Shown here: piece by piece, positions 36,648 through 49,556 of the stretch
Position numbering within the stretch: the first letter of the stretch is position 1
Layout: each line of letters begins with the position of its first letter
DNA from: Tyto alba
Taxonomy: Eukaryota > Chordata > Aves > Strigiformes > Tytonidae
DNA length: 64,000 nucleotides
Direction of reading: 5' to 3'
Assembly (NCBI RefSeq): GCF_018691265.1
Contig: NW_024881330.1
Span: 19,488,886-19,552,885, forward strand
Position numbers and translations under genes: made by a program
Notes under the pieces: model-generated
Databases searched by the model: none
What the model saw: only the letters and a program-made list of their open reading frames with translations
Told to the model about the DNA's origin: nothing

Positions 36648-39569
36648 TGCTAAGTGCCAGTCTGGATTTGGTGTCAATTAAAAAAAAATAATGCATAAAA
36701 CAACAATGGACAGAATATGTGTTGTTTCCAAGCATCATTAGAAAGTAAACAGTGCAACCTTATGCAATGATGTTGAAGCTGTGAGGGTCACAGTCATATG
36801 CTGTCAGCCATGGAGGCAGAGCTATATGAGAACAAAGGAATATAACATGTTGTACCATTTGAGGAACAGGTACAAATGTCTATATGGTCTACTGAAGATA
36901 CTTATTTCCAAAAATGGTACCTTCAAAATTGGATAGAATATTTATAATTTCTACCTTTGCTTCATAGTGGAATTAAACACATAAAACCACACACACACAA
37001 ACTCATCTGTATATACACATGTATTTCACATAATGTTAATATTAAACGGGTAATATTTCTTATACTGGATATAGTCAAGGCTTTCCCACCAGAGCTAGCA
37101 GTAGTGGTTCCACTTCCAGCTATTGGCCTGAAGAAAGATTAGTGATGTCTACTAAAGCGTTTAAAAAAAACTAAAGCCGAGACTACTCTTTGTCTCTTTC
37201 AGACTCTTTTCACTCCTCACCTTTAGTTAAAACTTTTCTTTAAAATTTCAAATAGATTTTCAGTCCTTTGTCATCTTAAACCTATTGTCCAAATGTCATC
37301 TCTGATGTGATGTGTTATCAAAACTCTAGGAGCTGTGCTGTTCCTGACCACAGTGCTCTCCTAGTAACAGTACTATTTTTATTGATATTTTTACTAGTAA
37401 ACCTTGATGCTTTTTTTCTGTAATACTAATACCATTAGTGATGCTATAAATGTAATGACAAAGCCAATAAGCTGCAATTATATAGTCCTTTTTTCAGATG
37501 GTTTCCCAGAACTCACATCAGTCCTGCTTGTTAGTGAAATGTTCAAATAGAAGGAAGATTAGTAGAGCCATCATTTGCTGCCAAAGTCAAACAAAATTTG
37601 CTGCTTCAGTGTAACTTAGCTATTGTACAGTCAGATGTCAAGAGCTGATACTTTTAAGTACATATTTATGGGAAATACTGCGTGATAAAAGACGTCCAAG
37701 CTCCAGGAGTGGGTCAGTTCATCTTCTTGCACCTTCATCCCATGTCATCTACACAGTCTGAGCCTGTCATCATTTATGCCATGCTGTGAGGAGCAGAAAG
37801 GACCTCTTGCCAAAATCAGTGGGCATCTTCCATACTAAATTTTCAGTAGTCACCATTAGTGGTCAGCCTCTGGCTGTGATGGAAGCAAGGTCAAAGGGGC
37901 TGGCGAGGAACAGGTGTAAAAGTTGCCTTTATATTAGTGATAGGGACCTCTGCAATGATCAAAAGGATTTGAAGATGTTTAGTCTTGATTTTACTTCACT
38001 ACTGGGTTAGATTTTGTGACTAGAACATTAAAATCAATAGTTCCATCTTGAAAGATGGACTAGGAAAACCAGAGTGGTTCCCAACTGTGGAATATCTGAA
38101 AGATATAAAGGAAAAATATGATCCTAAGCATGTAGGTTGTACAGGACCTCTGGAGAACATTTTGTTCAGCCTCTTTTATGAAGCAGGACTGTTTCCAGCA
38201 CCATGTCACATCAGCCATGGCTTTGTCTATCAGAGTCTAGAAAACCTTCAAGGACAAGAGTTTGCACAGCCTCTCGTAGATGACCTCAGGGATTGGTGGA
38301 GCTGCTAGCCTGCCTTCATTCACAGGCAAAATGGAGCATAGTTAATTCAAGTTCTGTCTGCAGAGACATAGAGATTAAATGTGGAATTAATTTGCTTAGC
38401 AGGATTTCTTAAAGTAGGCCTTGTCAAATAAACCTCCTCTCTTTGCCTGGCAGGGCTATAGTTTTGGTTGCTCTTCTGCTCTGCTTTAGTGTGCTTGATT
38501 CCTTGTAAGACACTTGCCTCACAAACACATGATACTCTGATTAATTTTATTAAATACCAACTCCAACAGTTCTTTAAAGTAGCTGTAAGATTAGTTTAGG
38601 ATTGATCAGGAGGACCAAAATTAGTGGCATTTTTAGAACTCTACTTTTAGTAAGGTTATGAGACATTTTTTTCAAAGGTCTGTGTGATTTTGCAGGTGAC
38701 AAATTGTAGCAAATGACTAATCTTCCAGAGTACATAAAATCACCTTCTGAGTAGCTGCAGTGAAAATTAAAAGTTTTAGTACAAATAGGAGCTGACGAGA
38801 ATATTCACACTTCTTACCTTAATCTGTGCTCCCTAAATTGTTGCTGGGCAGGTGAGGGTGCCTCCAGAAGACCATGCAGTGTTGTGATGAGGCAGGAGCT
38901 AGGCTCCTACCTATTGAGAGCCTGAAGGTGTGCATGTGAATATGCTCCACCTCTGTCTTTCTATGTGTACTACTCCTTTTATACTATTATATTTCATCCT
39001 GCTGCTTTTACTGTGGTCCTTTGTGTTGCCTAGTTGTTCCAGAACAATATTGTGAATCTCCGGTTAGCAATGTTTTCTGAAATCCCTTACACCTCACTGG
39101 TTCAGCTGACCAAGTCAGAACGGTGGTTGTGCTAGTCAGTGGAAAGATGAGATCCTCCAGACAGTGACTCAGACTAGTTGGAAGACTGGAGAAGCCTAAA
39201 TTGGGCTGTTGTTCTGACTCATCCTCCAGAGGAGCCTCTTTCACTGCATTTAAAACAGAAGGAGCCTTAGCAGGTAGAAGCTAGGTGATATATTCCCTTC
39301 GGTGTCTGCCAGCAATTTTCATTAATGCATAGAACACCCCTGTGCTACAAGACCAGTCATGAAGAGAAGACCAAAGCAACATGTAGGGAGTCAAAAAATG
39401 TGGAACAGACAAACAGATTGGGAGATTATCATGAGAAGTTCTGAAATACCCTTGGTGGTTTACTGACAATAGCCAGCTCAGTGTGTGACATCCTAGCAGA
39501 GCCATGGCTACTCAGACTAACAGATCCTGAGATGAACAGAAAAGGAACCATTAGGAACAGTCCGAAAAC

Positions 39570-39720
39570 AGTTTTTGCCTTGGTACACTGAACTGGTAAA
39601 AATTCATTAGAGGCCCATGTTTAATTCTGGAATCCATATTTCCTAGTAGAAATACAGAGTATGTACAGCCTGAACATTGGTCAAAGGAACCTTAACAGAA
39701 GATAAAAGTGGGACAGTAGA
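39570..39720 (+). mobile_element. Possible very old CR1/L2-like LINE remnant
   Basis: The order of words 'gaggcccatgtttaattctgg' ... 'ccatatttcctagtagaaat' ... 'gtacagcctgaacat' resembles the LINE ORF2 segment that normally reads 'gagtactgtgttcaattctgggctcc...atttcaagaa...gtgcagc'. The similarity is weak and the flanks could not be matched. Confidence 0.25.
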
Positions 39721-41756
39721 CAAGGGATCAGGTAGGGGTTGGACAGTTCAGACTCATGAAAGTGCATAACTAGATGAGGCAGTTAAGAGTGAACATAAGT
39801 CAGTGGTTCCTCAGCAAAAGCATCATTAACTATTTGGATGGATTATATAAGGAGTTTGCAAATTCAGCATTTCTTGAAGTCTCCAGGACAAAGCAGTATG
39901 TTTCTAAAGAAGGCATATTCAAAGGCATATTCCAGTGGAACATCTAAAGTCTCTGTGCTCAGAAAATCAGAGAAAATTATCAAGTCACAACATATGGCCT
40001 TAAAGTCTACAAGAACAACATTTTATTATTATAGTATAATTAACACTGTTGGTTATACTTTGACTTTACTATTTGAAAGTTAGTAAGTGCATGCAAATGT
40101 CAGAGTGCTCTGAGCAACTTCCCTGATTGTTTGTTTGAAGAGACACTATCCCATGGTTGGCTTTGAAACTTGGCAAGCGTGTGTGATCTGGGAGAGGGGT
40201 TGGATGTAGGGTTTCAGTGATGAAATCCAGCTGATGTTCAAAGGGAAGGTCTACTCCCAGAATGCTCTTAGGAGGCCACTATGAAAAAAGACACCATGAA
40301 TTTTGCTAAGCAATGAAAGTTGTGTGTTATACATTTATGTATTTTTCTCTCTTGTGCAAGTAAATAATACAGGCAAGATCAGAAGTATGGATTTTCACAG
40401 CAGTATTTGCCAGCTTTCTATCTTCCTGATGCTCATCATGTGCCTGAGAAAGTAAATCAGGTCTCTCTGTATTCCTGAGAAGTCTGGACCTGAAATCCTT
40501 AATGGGGCAAAACTCTTGCTGGTTTGTAGGACTGAATCCTTAGCTGAACTTGCTGAAAACGACATTCACATCATGTCTTCAGCAGAAAGTGAATCCCATT
40601 GTGTGCTCATCTGCTACTGTTACCCCATCGCCTACTTTGGAGATAGATTCCTTATCTCGGCCCATTTCTGGGAAGGTGGAGGTCTTCACCCCCCTCTGTC
40701 AAAGTTCTCAGTGGGTTTTTTGGAGAAGCCTGCAGGTCTGTGGGCACTACTGAACCCACACTGCCACGGCTGCATCCTTCCTTTTGCGGATGAGGAGCAG
40801 AGGTGTTTGCTGCAGCAGTTAGCTGTCTGTTTGTGGGATGGAGAGGTCATCAGCTTGATGCATGGCCAGGATCTATGGGAGGGTCTGCTGCTCTTCTGCA
40901 GGGATTTCACCTGCAATATTAAATACAGTTAAATAACCTTTTAAGGCTTCAGTAGCAGGGAAGAATGAAGATACTGGCAGGTGATTTGGCTTACACTGAG
41001 CAGCTGGATAGGACCTCAGAATTCACCAGGACTTTTCCTTGTGCCTGAACAGCAAGTTGCAGGTTGGCTGGGAGGTGCATCCCCCCCAGTGTACAGCAGA
41101 GCTTTGCTTGCCTTTGGTGGTGAGCACAGGCGTTTCGTGTGCAGCTGTTCCTTTCTGTTATAGTAAAGATTTTGATTCTTCAAAAGGCACCACAAAAAGC
41201 TGACACAGAAAAATGTTTCTCTGCGACTTGCCCTAGATTTGGAAACTTTAAAATTTTGTTCACATTTCTGGCTAATACTAGGTAGAAGGAGTATAAGTTG
41301 TACGTTATATAAAAATAAATGATCGTAGGAGAGGGAGTACAATAAAATCATTCATTTACTTCAGCTGGAGTGGGAATGCTCACCTGTTTATTGGTGTGTC
41401 TAAAGGTCACAAGGGGTATGAGTAGAGAAGAGCTATTGTTCTTTGTGCCAGGCTTATTTGTGCCTTTAATAAATGCCCATTGCAACAAAAGCTGAAGTCC
41501 TTAAGGGTAAAATGGGGATATGTAGGTATGACATAATCTGATTATACAGTGTCACCAGTGTGATATCACAGGCAATGACAGGGGGAGTGGTAATTAAAAT
41601 ATTTATTTTTTGTATGCTTTCTATAACTACTCTTTTCCTTATTGCAGTTGGTTTTGCATACTTGTTTTTTCAATGCCCTAATTTTTAACACTGTAGTTTA
41701 GTTCTTTCATTGCTTAAAGCTTTTATCAGCTTCTGAGGTGCTTCCAGGTAGCAACT

Positions 41757-41953
41757 GTATAGATTTCTTCACTGAGAGGGGGTCAGTTACTGGAACAGGC
41801 TCCCCAGGGAAGTAGTCACGACACCAAGCTTGCCAGAGTTCAAGGAGCATTTGGACGATGCTCTTTCCATATGATTTAAGTAATTCTGTGAGGAGCAGGG
41901 AGTTGGACTCAATGATCCTTATGGGTTCCTGCAAACCTGAGATATTCTATGAC
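41757..41953 (+). mobile_element. CR1 LINE fragment, 3' end, sense
   Basis: This copy reads 'atttcttcactgagaggggg', 'actggaacaggctccccagg', 'gttggactcaatgatcctta' and 'gatattctatga'. That is the CR1 ORF2 end, 3' UTR and terminal ATTCTATG-type repeat in sense with SYBU. It is truncated at its 5' side near 41,757. Confidence 0.85.
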
Positions 41954-44213
41954 AGCTTTGGGAGTTATTTCTATACAAAGTCTCCCATACAAAACACAGC
42001 TGTGAGGTCTGCAGAACCTGTCCAGCTAGTGCAGTGATTTTATTGGTGGAAATACATGTATTTTATTTTTAAACAAAAAGTTTTCAAAATAATGGCACAT
42101 AAAGAAACATCTTAAGAGGGAAGGTCATAAGAAAAATAAGCTGTACAAACCTGCACTTTTTTCTGAATATATTTGATAATAAATGTTTGTGTGCTTCTAA
42201 AGAGAAGATGCTTTGGCCATATCTAAAGGAGCTGATTAAATGCAATCCCAAAGCTCACTCAGCTGTGCTGATCCACTGCCTTGTGCCTTGTAGGTAACAT
42301 TCATTTAGCCTGCAGAAGAGACTCTCAACCCTTGGGAGAGGGAAATGGGCGCTGATCTGGGAAGAAATTGCTACCTTCTCTCTTCTCTGTGTTGAGTTAT
42401 ATTGTGATGTTGATGGGAATGGAAAGGATAAAAAGTAAACTAAAATCATATGGACAACAGTCCTGCATTAGACAGGGTAAACGTAGGGATGGGGTGAAAA
42501 CCTTATTAGCGGTCTCCTTCCCAGTATTTTTCTGCTAGGTTGCAGAAGGCAGCAGCAAGATGCAAAAGGAGATGCTTGTAGGCTTAACTGATCTGATTTG
42601 AAGGAATGAAGTATGATTAAGCTGGATTATGTGCTTTGCACCGTTACTGCGTTTTGTGCCTTGGGAGGTAATTCTGGCAGTAGGCTGGGCTACCCCTATG
42701 ACTTGGCATCATGTCTGGCAGTTCACAGAGGCCTGGGCAGCAATGCCTCGGGCTGCTGACAGGTATTACATCCTAATGCATATGGCATGCATGGGACTAA
42801 CTGCACTTTTATGTGACCTGTTCAGCATTGGAGGCAGGAGATGGAGAAATGAGAAGCAAAACACTGGAACAAATAGGTGAGGGTAGGGTAACTGGCCAGA
42901 CACGAAGGAAAACTGGTTCACATGAAAGGGTGAGGTTGTTTTACTGTACTGAGGGAGCAATAGATAACAGCAAAAGCTGTTCTTTCCTGCAGAGGGGAGG
43001 TGGGCAGGGGGCAGGGTTTAGATAGCTATGGAGTGACACTTTTGCTTCATAAATGCACAGTCATATACTGACTTTTTAAACAATCTGCTCATGCAAAGCT
43101 CATTGCAAGATCAGGCTTGACCTAAATTACAAACAGGGTGGAAGTGTAAGGGCAATATGGTCATGCAAATGATTTGGCTCAGTTGCAGGTACCTCTTTGA
43201 CTTTCATGTTAGGTAAAGATAATGCATCGGGAGCAGAGTGCCATTGCATAATTAAGATGGCAGCTTTCATTTTGTCCTGGGAAAGAACAAACAATTACAT
43301 TTCTCCAGGAGAGTAAATATTCAAGGCTTCCCAGTGTCAGAGTAGCCTGTTTGTTTTTGTTGTGTATCTCTAAAACCACCATGCCTTTTAGGGGAGCTGT
43401 GATTACTCAAGATTACAGGACTTGTGATTAGATGAAGGGGGTGTTTGATATGTGGATTTCACCGGGACTCAGACTTCTTACTTTGCATTTAATTATTAGG
43501 AGCTGAAGTGTTTGTATACCTGGAGGTCAGGAACATGGGTCTATTCCTGAGGTGGCTGCTGATGCCATGAAGCACTGGTGTGCCCTCAGAGGAATTCGGC
43601 TTTAAACAAAAGCAGTCTGTGTATAACACACCCTCTTCAGAACCAGTACCTCATAGCCACCTGTCAAGAATGGAAGAGCTCTGTGATCATGGATGCTTTA
43701 AAAGGAAAAACATTTTTGAGAAATATTTATTCATTCCAGTTAAATGAAAATCCTGACTTTGTGTATATGGGCTGTAGGTCATTCATTCTCTTGTTCAGAT
43801 AGGAACATATCTTGGAGAGCATGTGGTCTGTGCTTGCTTTTCATCTGGTGTGCATTACACAAGTCATTCTTGTATCTTATGTGCATTTCTTCATGTCGTA
43901 ATATTCTCTAACCTAGCTAAGTCAAAATAATTTATCTTAGATCTGAGTTTTAGATCTGTAGCCCCTGATTTTGTATTTTGTCAGACTTAGTGAAACAAGT
44001 GCTTGCCATTTTAGTCTGCCTCAAGATATTCAAGACTTCTTCACAAAATGGGAGAAACTAACAGCTTCTCACCAGGTTTCAGAGCCAGGGTTGTGCATAT
44101 CAGATAACAGTAAACAGTTGCAGTTCAAACACTTTTTTTATTATTATTATCATTCTGCTAATGTTCATGTACTTATTAGTTAGAAATTTTCATGTTTTCC
44201 CTTTTCTCTTCAG

Positions 44214-44411
44214 ATGACACTGGCTGTCCTAGTAGCCAGTCAGTTTCTCCAGTTAAGACTCCTTCTGATGCTGGAAACAGTCCAATCAGTTTTTGCACTG
44301 GTAGCGATGGAGACTTCTCCAGGAAGAAATTCAGTCCAGGGACAATGAGTGAAGGGAACCCACAGCTGGCTCGATACAAGAAGGAGACAAAGACAAGCCT
44401 TGTAAAGCCAG
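44214..44411 (+). CDS. SYBU: Syntabulin, coding exon 3
   Basis: The first two bases complete the codon split by intron 2, giving DDTGCPSSQSVSPVKTPSDA, then GNSPISFCTGSD, RKKFSPGTMSEGN, RYKKETKTSLVKPG with one leftover base. DDTGCPSSQSVSPVKTPSDAGNSPI and YKKE(T/S)K(T/S)xLVKPG are signature syntabulin sequence. The middle, after the RKK, is more diverged from what I remember of human. It is a Ser/Pro-rich, probably disordered region with several S/T-P sites (SVSPVKTP, NSP, FSPG) that could be proline-directed phosphorylation sites; that is inference. The acceptor has a long pyrimidine tract, and the donor CAG|GTGAGT is perfect consensus with phase 1. The next exon, expected to begin with the rest of a Gly codon and an SEADFSSSS-like stretch, is not in the window. 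The kinesin- and syntaxin-binding coiled-coil region and C-terminal membrane segment of the family therefore lie beyond the right edge. Confidence 0.97.
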
Positions 44412-47400
44412 GTGAGTACAGTTCCTTTTATTTCTTTAATTATACTTTCTAATTGACTACTACATCTACAGGTGTCTACATACACTGTGTTGTCCTGCCT
44501 GTGATACCACTAATGCTGATAGTAAATTCAAAAAATAATTGAGTTATTTCTATAGAGCTTCGTGCAAGTTTTGAAAATGCTATCTGTATTAGCTTTTTTA
44601 TGGAAATATAATTAATTGATGTCTTCACTTTCTTTATGAGACTCGATGGTAATGTCAAATAACAATTGAAATGGATTTTATCCTATTTCATGGTAATTGC
44701 ACACATATTTCACTGGCCAAAGATAAATGACTTACTATCAAAGCAAAGAATTACAGCCTTCTGATGTTGTTAGATTTATTGTTGGATCCTGCCTAAAAGT
44801 TTACGCTGCCAGGCTGTGATAGCTCTGGGGATACAACATGTCAAACCAAGGCAAGATAACGGGTAGCCTACGTTGTGGGAGTTAGGCAGAAGAAGTTCCA
44901 TGCTACACTGACTGAATCAAGAGCATGTCTCCCATTGCCTCAGGCTAATGGGCCACCTCAGACCACCCACTAAATCAGCACCTGCTTGTCACACATCTAA
45001 GACTAAATATCCCAGTGTGTCACTGGCTGCTGTAATTTTAATGAGTAGATATAAAATATTTTTGTGATTCATGTACAGGCAGGTCTTGATTACAAACGGT
45101 CAGGATATTTGTGCTATTATTTAATTAATCATGAAGACAGAGTGGGTTTTGACTCTATACAGACCCTGTTGCAGAACTGACATTGTTTATGATCTCAGGT
45201 ACCTCCTGGCTATACTGTTTCCAGAGTCATTTTACCTCTGAAAGTAACTTAGATGCTTTCATGAGGACCCAGCTCAGATTTACCAGCACCATGTTTAATC
45301 CAGAAACAGTAGAGAATCTGTTGCAAACACTCTTTAATGGCTTGGTCATTGAAAGGGCTGATTAAATCTGACTTACCACTATCCCTGCAAGTTCTTCAGC
45401 TCATTTCATAACACCATGTTACTTGAGTGTTCACAGTCTCCCATTGCTCTGCATAATGGATGATGACATATTTTTTCAAGGTTTGTTTTCTGTTCCATTA
45501 AAAGCAAGGAATCTAATGCAAGCAGAATGCAGTGAATATGTTATATGACTGTCAAATCTGCACCCATGGCTGCCACAACCATTTTGTACGTGAATATGGA
45601 TGTAGCTTAGCAAAACATGGATAAAGGATTTTGAAATTTTTTTTTCTACTGAAGAGTTCTATACACATGGAAAAGAGTTATGTACTTGTTTCAATAGAAT
45701 ACTTAATTGTTTTCAATTATTACACTTAAATTGACCTATAATATCAAGTTATTAGCCTTTTGCAGTAATAGAAGTCATCTTCATTTTAGTTGATGGCATT
45801 ATTTCAAGTCTTTGAATGGACTTAGTTTAGGTATTCTTGTAGGTGGGACATTCTGTGTCTGTCAGGACCTCTGCATTGATTCATATCTAAGGTTGGAAAC
45901 CTCATCTCTAGAATTCAAGCATATCACTCCTGAGATACATCGAAACTCTCAGAGCAGGAACTGGGTCTGATTTACAGAGTGTTTCTAAATTCCTCCTGCC
46001 AAATGCGTCACACCTTTTTAGTGGAAAGTTGTCAAAAGCCACATCATAGTCAGCTGACACAGGTGAGGGACATTCCTGAAATGAAGAGCACACCAGGGGC
46101 CAGGTGGGGTTCATTTTCCTCACTGTTGGCCACAGGGGTTAGTGTAATTCTCTCCCATTGCTATCTCTTGGCTTCAGGTGAATCCAGTCCCTTACCCATG
46201 ACCTAATTGAGTATGAATTTCTGGTGGCTCAGTTGGGAAAATCTAGCCTTTATGCAAAGAAGAGGTATTGTCATGTAGCAAAACATGCAGGGAGTAACAA
46301 GGGAGCAGTAGGAGAGTGGGACCTGGGAGGAGAATAACAGCCAGTGTGTCCCTGTCATACGTAACCTAGTTCTGCATACAGTTGGGTACCTCAAGCTGCA
46401 GCACAAAAAGAGTTGTGCATAGTATCTTTCCCTCTACCAAGAGCCCTCACTGATTTATGGAGATAATCTCTGCTTTTTATGTATTTGAAACGTCTTGAGA
46501 TAGTGACTACATAGCAGCAGCCAGGCATAAGAGACAAAAATCTAGCCTACCACTATCTTTTAGAGACTGTGTCCTGCACTACATTTTTGTAGGAGAGTCC
46601 ATCAATCAGTGTACACCTTCAAAATGCCTGTCATTTTGCTGCAAATTTATGTTTCCAGGATTGTTTTCTTGGAACATGCTGAGTCTCAGATGTAACACTC
46701 ACACAAATATTTAGATAATTCATGAAATGTCAGAGTGGGATAGCACTGAGAATGAACTCTGGGACCTTTTTAGGCTGTTCCCAAGCTCCAGTGCTTTTCT
46801 GCTGCTCTAGCAACATCACTTCATCTTTCTTTTCTGTACTTCAAAAGATGAAATACAACATAGCTTTTTTTTCTGTAACAGCCTAAGGCATTGTTATATG
46901 GATCTAAGTCATCTTCACCTCTTGAAGTATTAACAAACTAGATTTGGTTATCATTCATAATTTATATTGTTTGCATAGTGAAACATACTTAATCCTGGAA
47001 TGTATTATCACTGCATTTTGCTATACCTCTGAAAGATTTATAATCATGAAGAAATTATTCATTTGGGATAGTTGGTAATAGTTTTTACTATGCATTAAAT
47101 CTGAATCACAACAGTGTTATAGGTGAATTGGGCTTGAAATCTGTACCTGCTTTCCCAGAAAGGATGAAGATGACAGGAACTCTAAGGAAAATATATAACA
47201 TCCACTCCAGGAGAAAGTTAATAAGCTTTTTAATTTCAGGATTTTAAAAGTTGTTCCTTCTTTTGGGTGTGATTCATTTATGCGATATTTAAAGCAATAG
47301 AAAATGTATTGCAGAAAATGCCCTCACAAAAAGGCACAAAAAGCTTAATTAACACTAGTCTTAATTTTGTATCAAGATGCTGTGCTGAATTCTACAGTTT

Positions 47401-48336
47401 CTGTAATTGAATAAACAGGAGCATAAACTCTTGTACATATTCACATTCTTGGTGTACTCCTCCTGCAAAGATCCATCCTGAATTCCTGCAGCTCATGTCC
47501 ACATCTTGTTGAGAATAGTGGGAACTGTTTTGCTTTCTTTGACAGTCTTTCTCATCTCGTTTTTTAACTTCCGTTACTCTTAGTGCAAGGACTGAAAATC
47601 TGGATCTGCAAGCTGCAAAGTACTGATAAACTTCCAAATACATGTGGATAAAGAAGGGAATCTTGGGCAAGGGTTGTGTCAATAACTTTTTAAAAGGCTT
47701 GCATGTTTAAAGTAACACAGAGATGCACTTTTTTTTTAAATGTCTGTGAGCATCATAATTTGGGAAGGGCACCTGATCAGCTGGCTGTGTTCAGCATTTC
47801 TGGCAAAAGTTCTGGTCTTTATTTTCTTGCTCTTGGTGTCATGGGCACACTTGGGACAGTTTACTGAATGAGCTGTTGAAGCTGTCTCTTAGAACCCATG
47901 AAATTGCTGAAGTTTCACATTAAATTATTAAGACTTAAGACAAAACATTAAGACTGTCCCAGACTTGTCCCTTTTGCACCTTCAGGAGTGTGTGGAGTAG
48001 AGATGTAAGCACCTCTGCATGAAAGGAGACCTAGGTGAGCCACAGTTAGGGTCAGCTTCCAAACCTTGTAAAGACTGTCTGGCTGTCATTACAGCTCAGT
48101 TCAGTAATAACCATTGCAGACTATGCAAAAAAAGTTATTCTTTTTCACTGCTGATAAAACATCTGGCCATCTATTACTGAATCTGGCTAAAATAGTAACA
48201 TTTTGGATTACAGTGTGGTTGAACTGCTATAGATTATATTTCAAGAGGGGTGGTCATTGAGAATTGAGGCATTAAATTTGTCCTGTTCGAATTAATGGCT
48301 GAATTTCAGAGGCTTTCACCACATAGAGCACCTATG

Positions 48337-48598
48337 GTTTTTGGCCAATGAGCACAAATTTAAAAAAAAACATGAAATTACATCTGAACAAAAGAAACCA
48401 CTTTTTTTGCTGTGATAGTGGTCAGACCAACTGGCACAGGTTGCTCGGAGAAGTTGTAGAATCTCCATCCATGGTGATATTCAGAACACAGCTGGATGTG
48501 GTCCTGGACAGCCTGCTCCAGCTAGGCTTGCTTGAGCAGGGAGTTGGACCAGGTGGTCTCCAGAGGTCCCTTCCACCCCCAGCAATTCTGGGGTATTA
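48337..48598 (+). mobile_element. CR1 LINE fragment, 3' end, sense
   Basis: The copy reads 'ggccaatgagcacaaattta', 'gaaattacatctgaacaaaa', 'aactggcacaggttgctcgg', 'ctggatgtggtcctggacag', 'gagcagggagttggaccagg' and 'tggtctccagaggtcccttc'. These are the ORF2 end and 3' UTR of a CR1 subfamily in sense with SYBU. It is diverged, with short indels around the A-rich stretch. Confidence 0.88.
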
Positions 48599-49510
48599 GA
48601 CTTATTTTCCTTTAAATAGGACATCATCCAGATCTGTAGTTAAGTATTTGCAAGACACAATTTGTGCTTTTTCTGCCCTATATTTCATGTCCATGTACTA
48701 CCATGTCACTTATAACGAGCTCATAGAAATTGAAGTGTAAAAAAAGTAACTTTTAGCAATCACTATTCAATTAACAATGTCATTTAACTTTGAGCAATAG
48801 TAAGTAACGTTGAGTCTGCCTGTGTTGCTGCGTGATCTTTTCTGCTTCTTCTGGATGAATTTGTTAAGTCATGAGTGAATGAGCCTTGGGGTATTATGTC
48901 CCAGTCTGAATGGATAACTCTTTGAAGGCTTTAGGACTCTTAGGAATTTTAGGAGAGACAGGTGGGGTAGACTGTATCAGCCTTAAATTGGTTGTGAGTA
49001 CTCAGTAGGTGCAGGTGCTTTTTTTAATCAGTGTTGGAGCTGATGATAGTGAACAAAAAGGAGTCAAGGGAAATGACCCAGGGCAATTAGGAATATTACA
49101 GTTAGAGCTAAATGAGCCAAACAGATCAGAGATGAAATGTGTTATCTGCAAATGATATTTAGCTGTTAAAATGTAATGCTCTTCCTGCTGATTGTTTTGT
49201 CTGGTATGTGAGGGTCAGATTCCCAGGATGTCTAGGAACCTATTCTTGGGGGCACTCTGTGCAAGCAAGTTGTAGCAGCTAGTTAATCCATTAATGTAAA
49301 ATGAGCAGGTAAGTTTATTCATATTGCTACTTTACTTCCATAGGTGTCTGTATTCTAAAGGCAGTCACTTTGGTTATTTATAAAACAAAACATAAAAGTT
49401 CTGATTTAGATTATATTGCTGATAACTGGCTGTATGATTTTACAGATCTTTTGTCAGCTCACTCCCTCTCTTTGGTATGACAGTGTGGGAATAATAGCAT
49501 CTGGTTGATA

Positions 49511-49516
49511 CATATA

Positions 49517-49547
<31 letters not shown>

Positions 49548-49556
49548 GCGTGTGTT
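49511..49556 (+). repeat. TA/TG dinucleotide microsatellite
   Basis: (TA)n is interrupted by TGTGTG at 49,521-49,526, then a longer (TA)n run, ending TGCGTGTG. Likely polymorphic. Confidence 0.9.

Larger units (their letters stand above)
30647..44213 (+). other. SYBU: SYBU intron 2, 13.6 kb
   Basis: The intron begins GTACCG and ends in a strong acceptor (long pyrimidine tract, then 'cttttctcttcag'). After the CpG-island tail it is AT-rich and mostly unique. It contains a perfect 21-bp foldback at 36,600-36,647, an AT/TG-rich microsatellite-like stretch at about 35,415-35,455, a sense CR1 end at 41,757-41,953, and possibly a very old LINE remnant near 39,570-39,720. I recognise no additional coding exon. 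Confidence 0.85.

Noticed and set aside
38048..38308. 86-codon open frame considered as a pseudogene exon
   Set aside because: I could not connect it to any known protein or repeat, and it lacks flanking evidence.
40516..40932. Plus-strand open frame of 138 codons in intron 2
   Set aside because: No family recognised, no ATG at the start, and no splice-site support. This length is not surprising over 64 kb in six frames.
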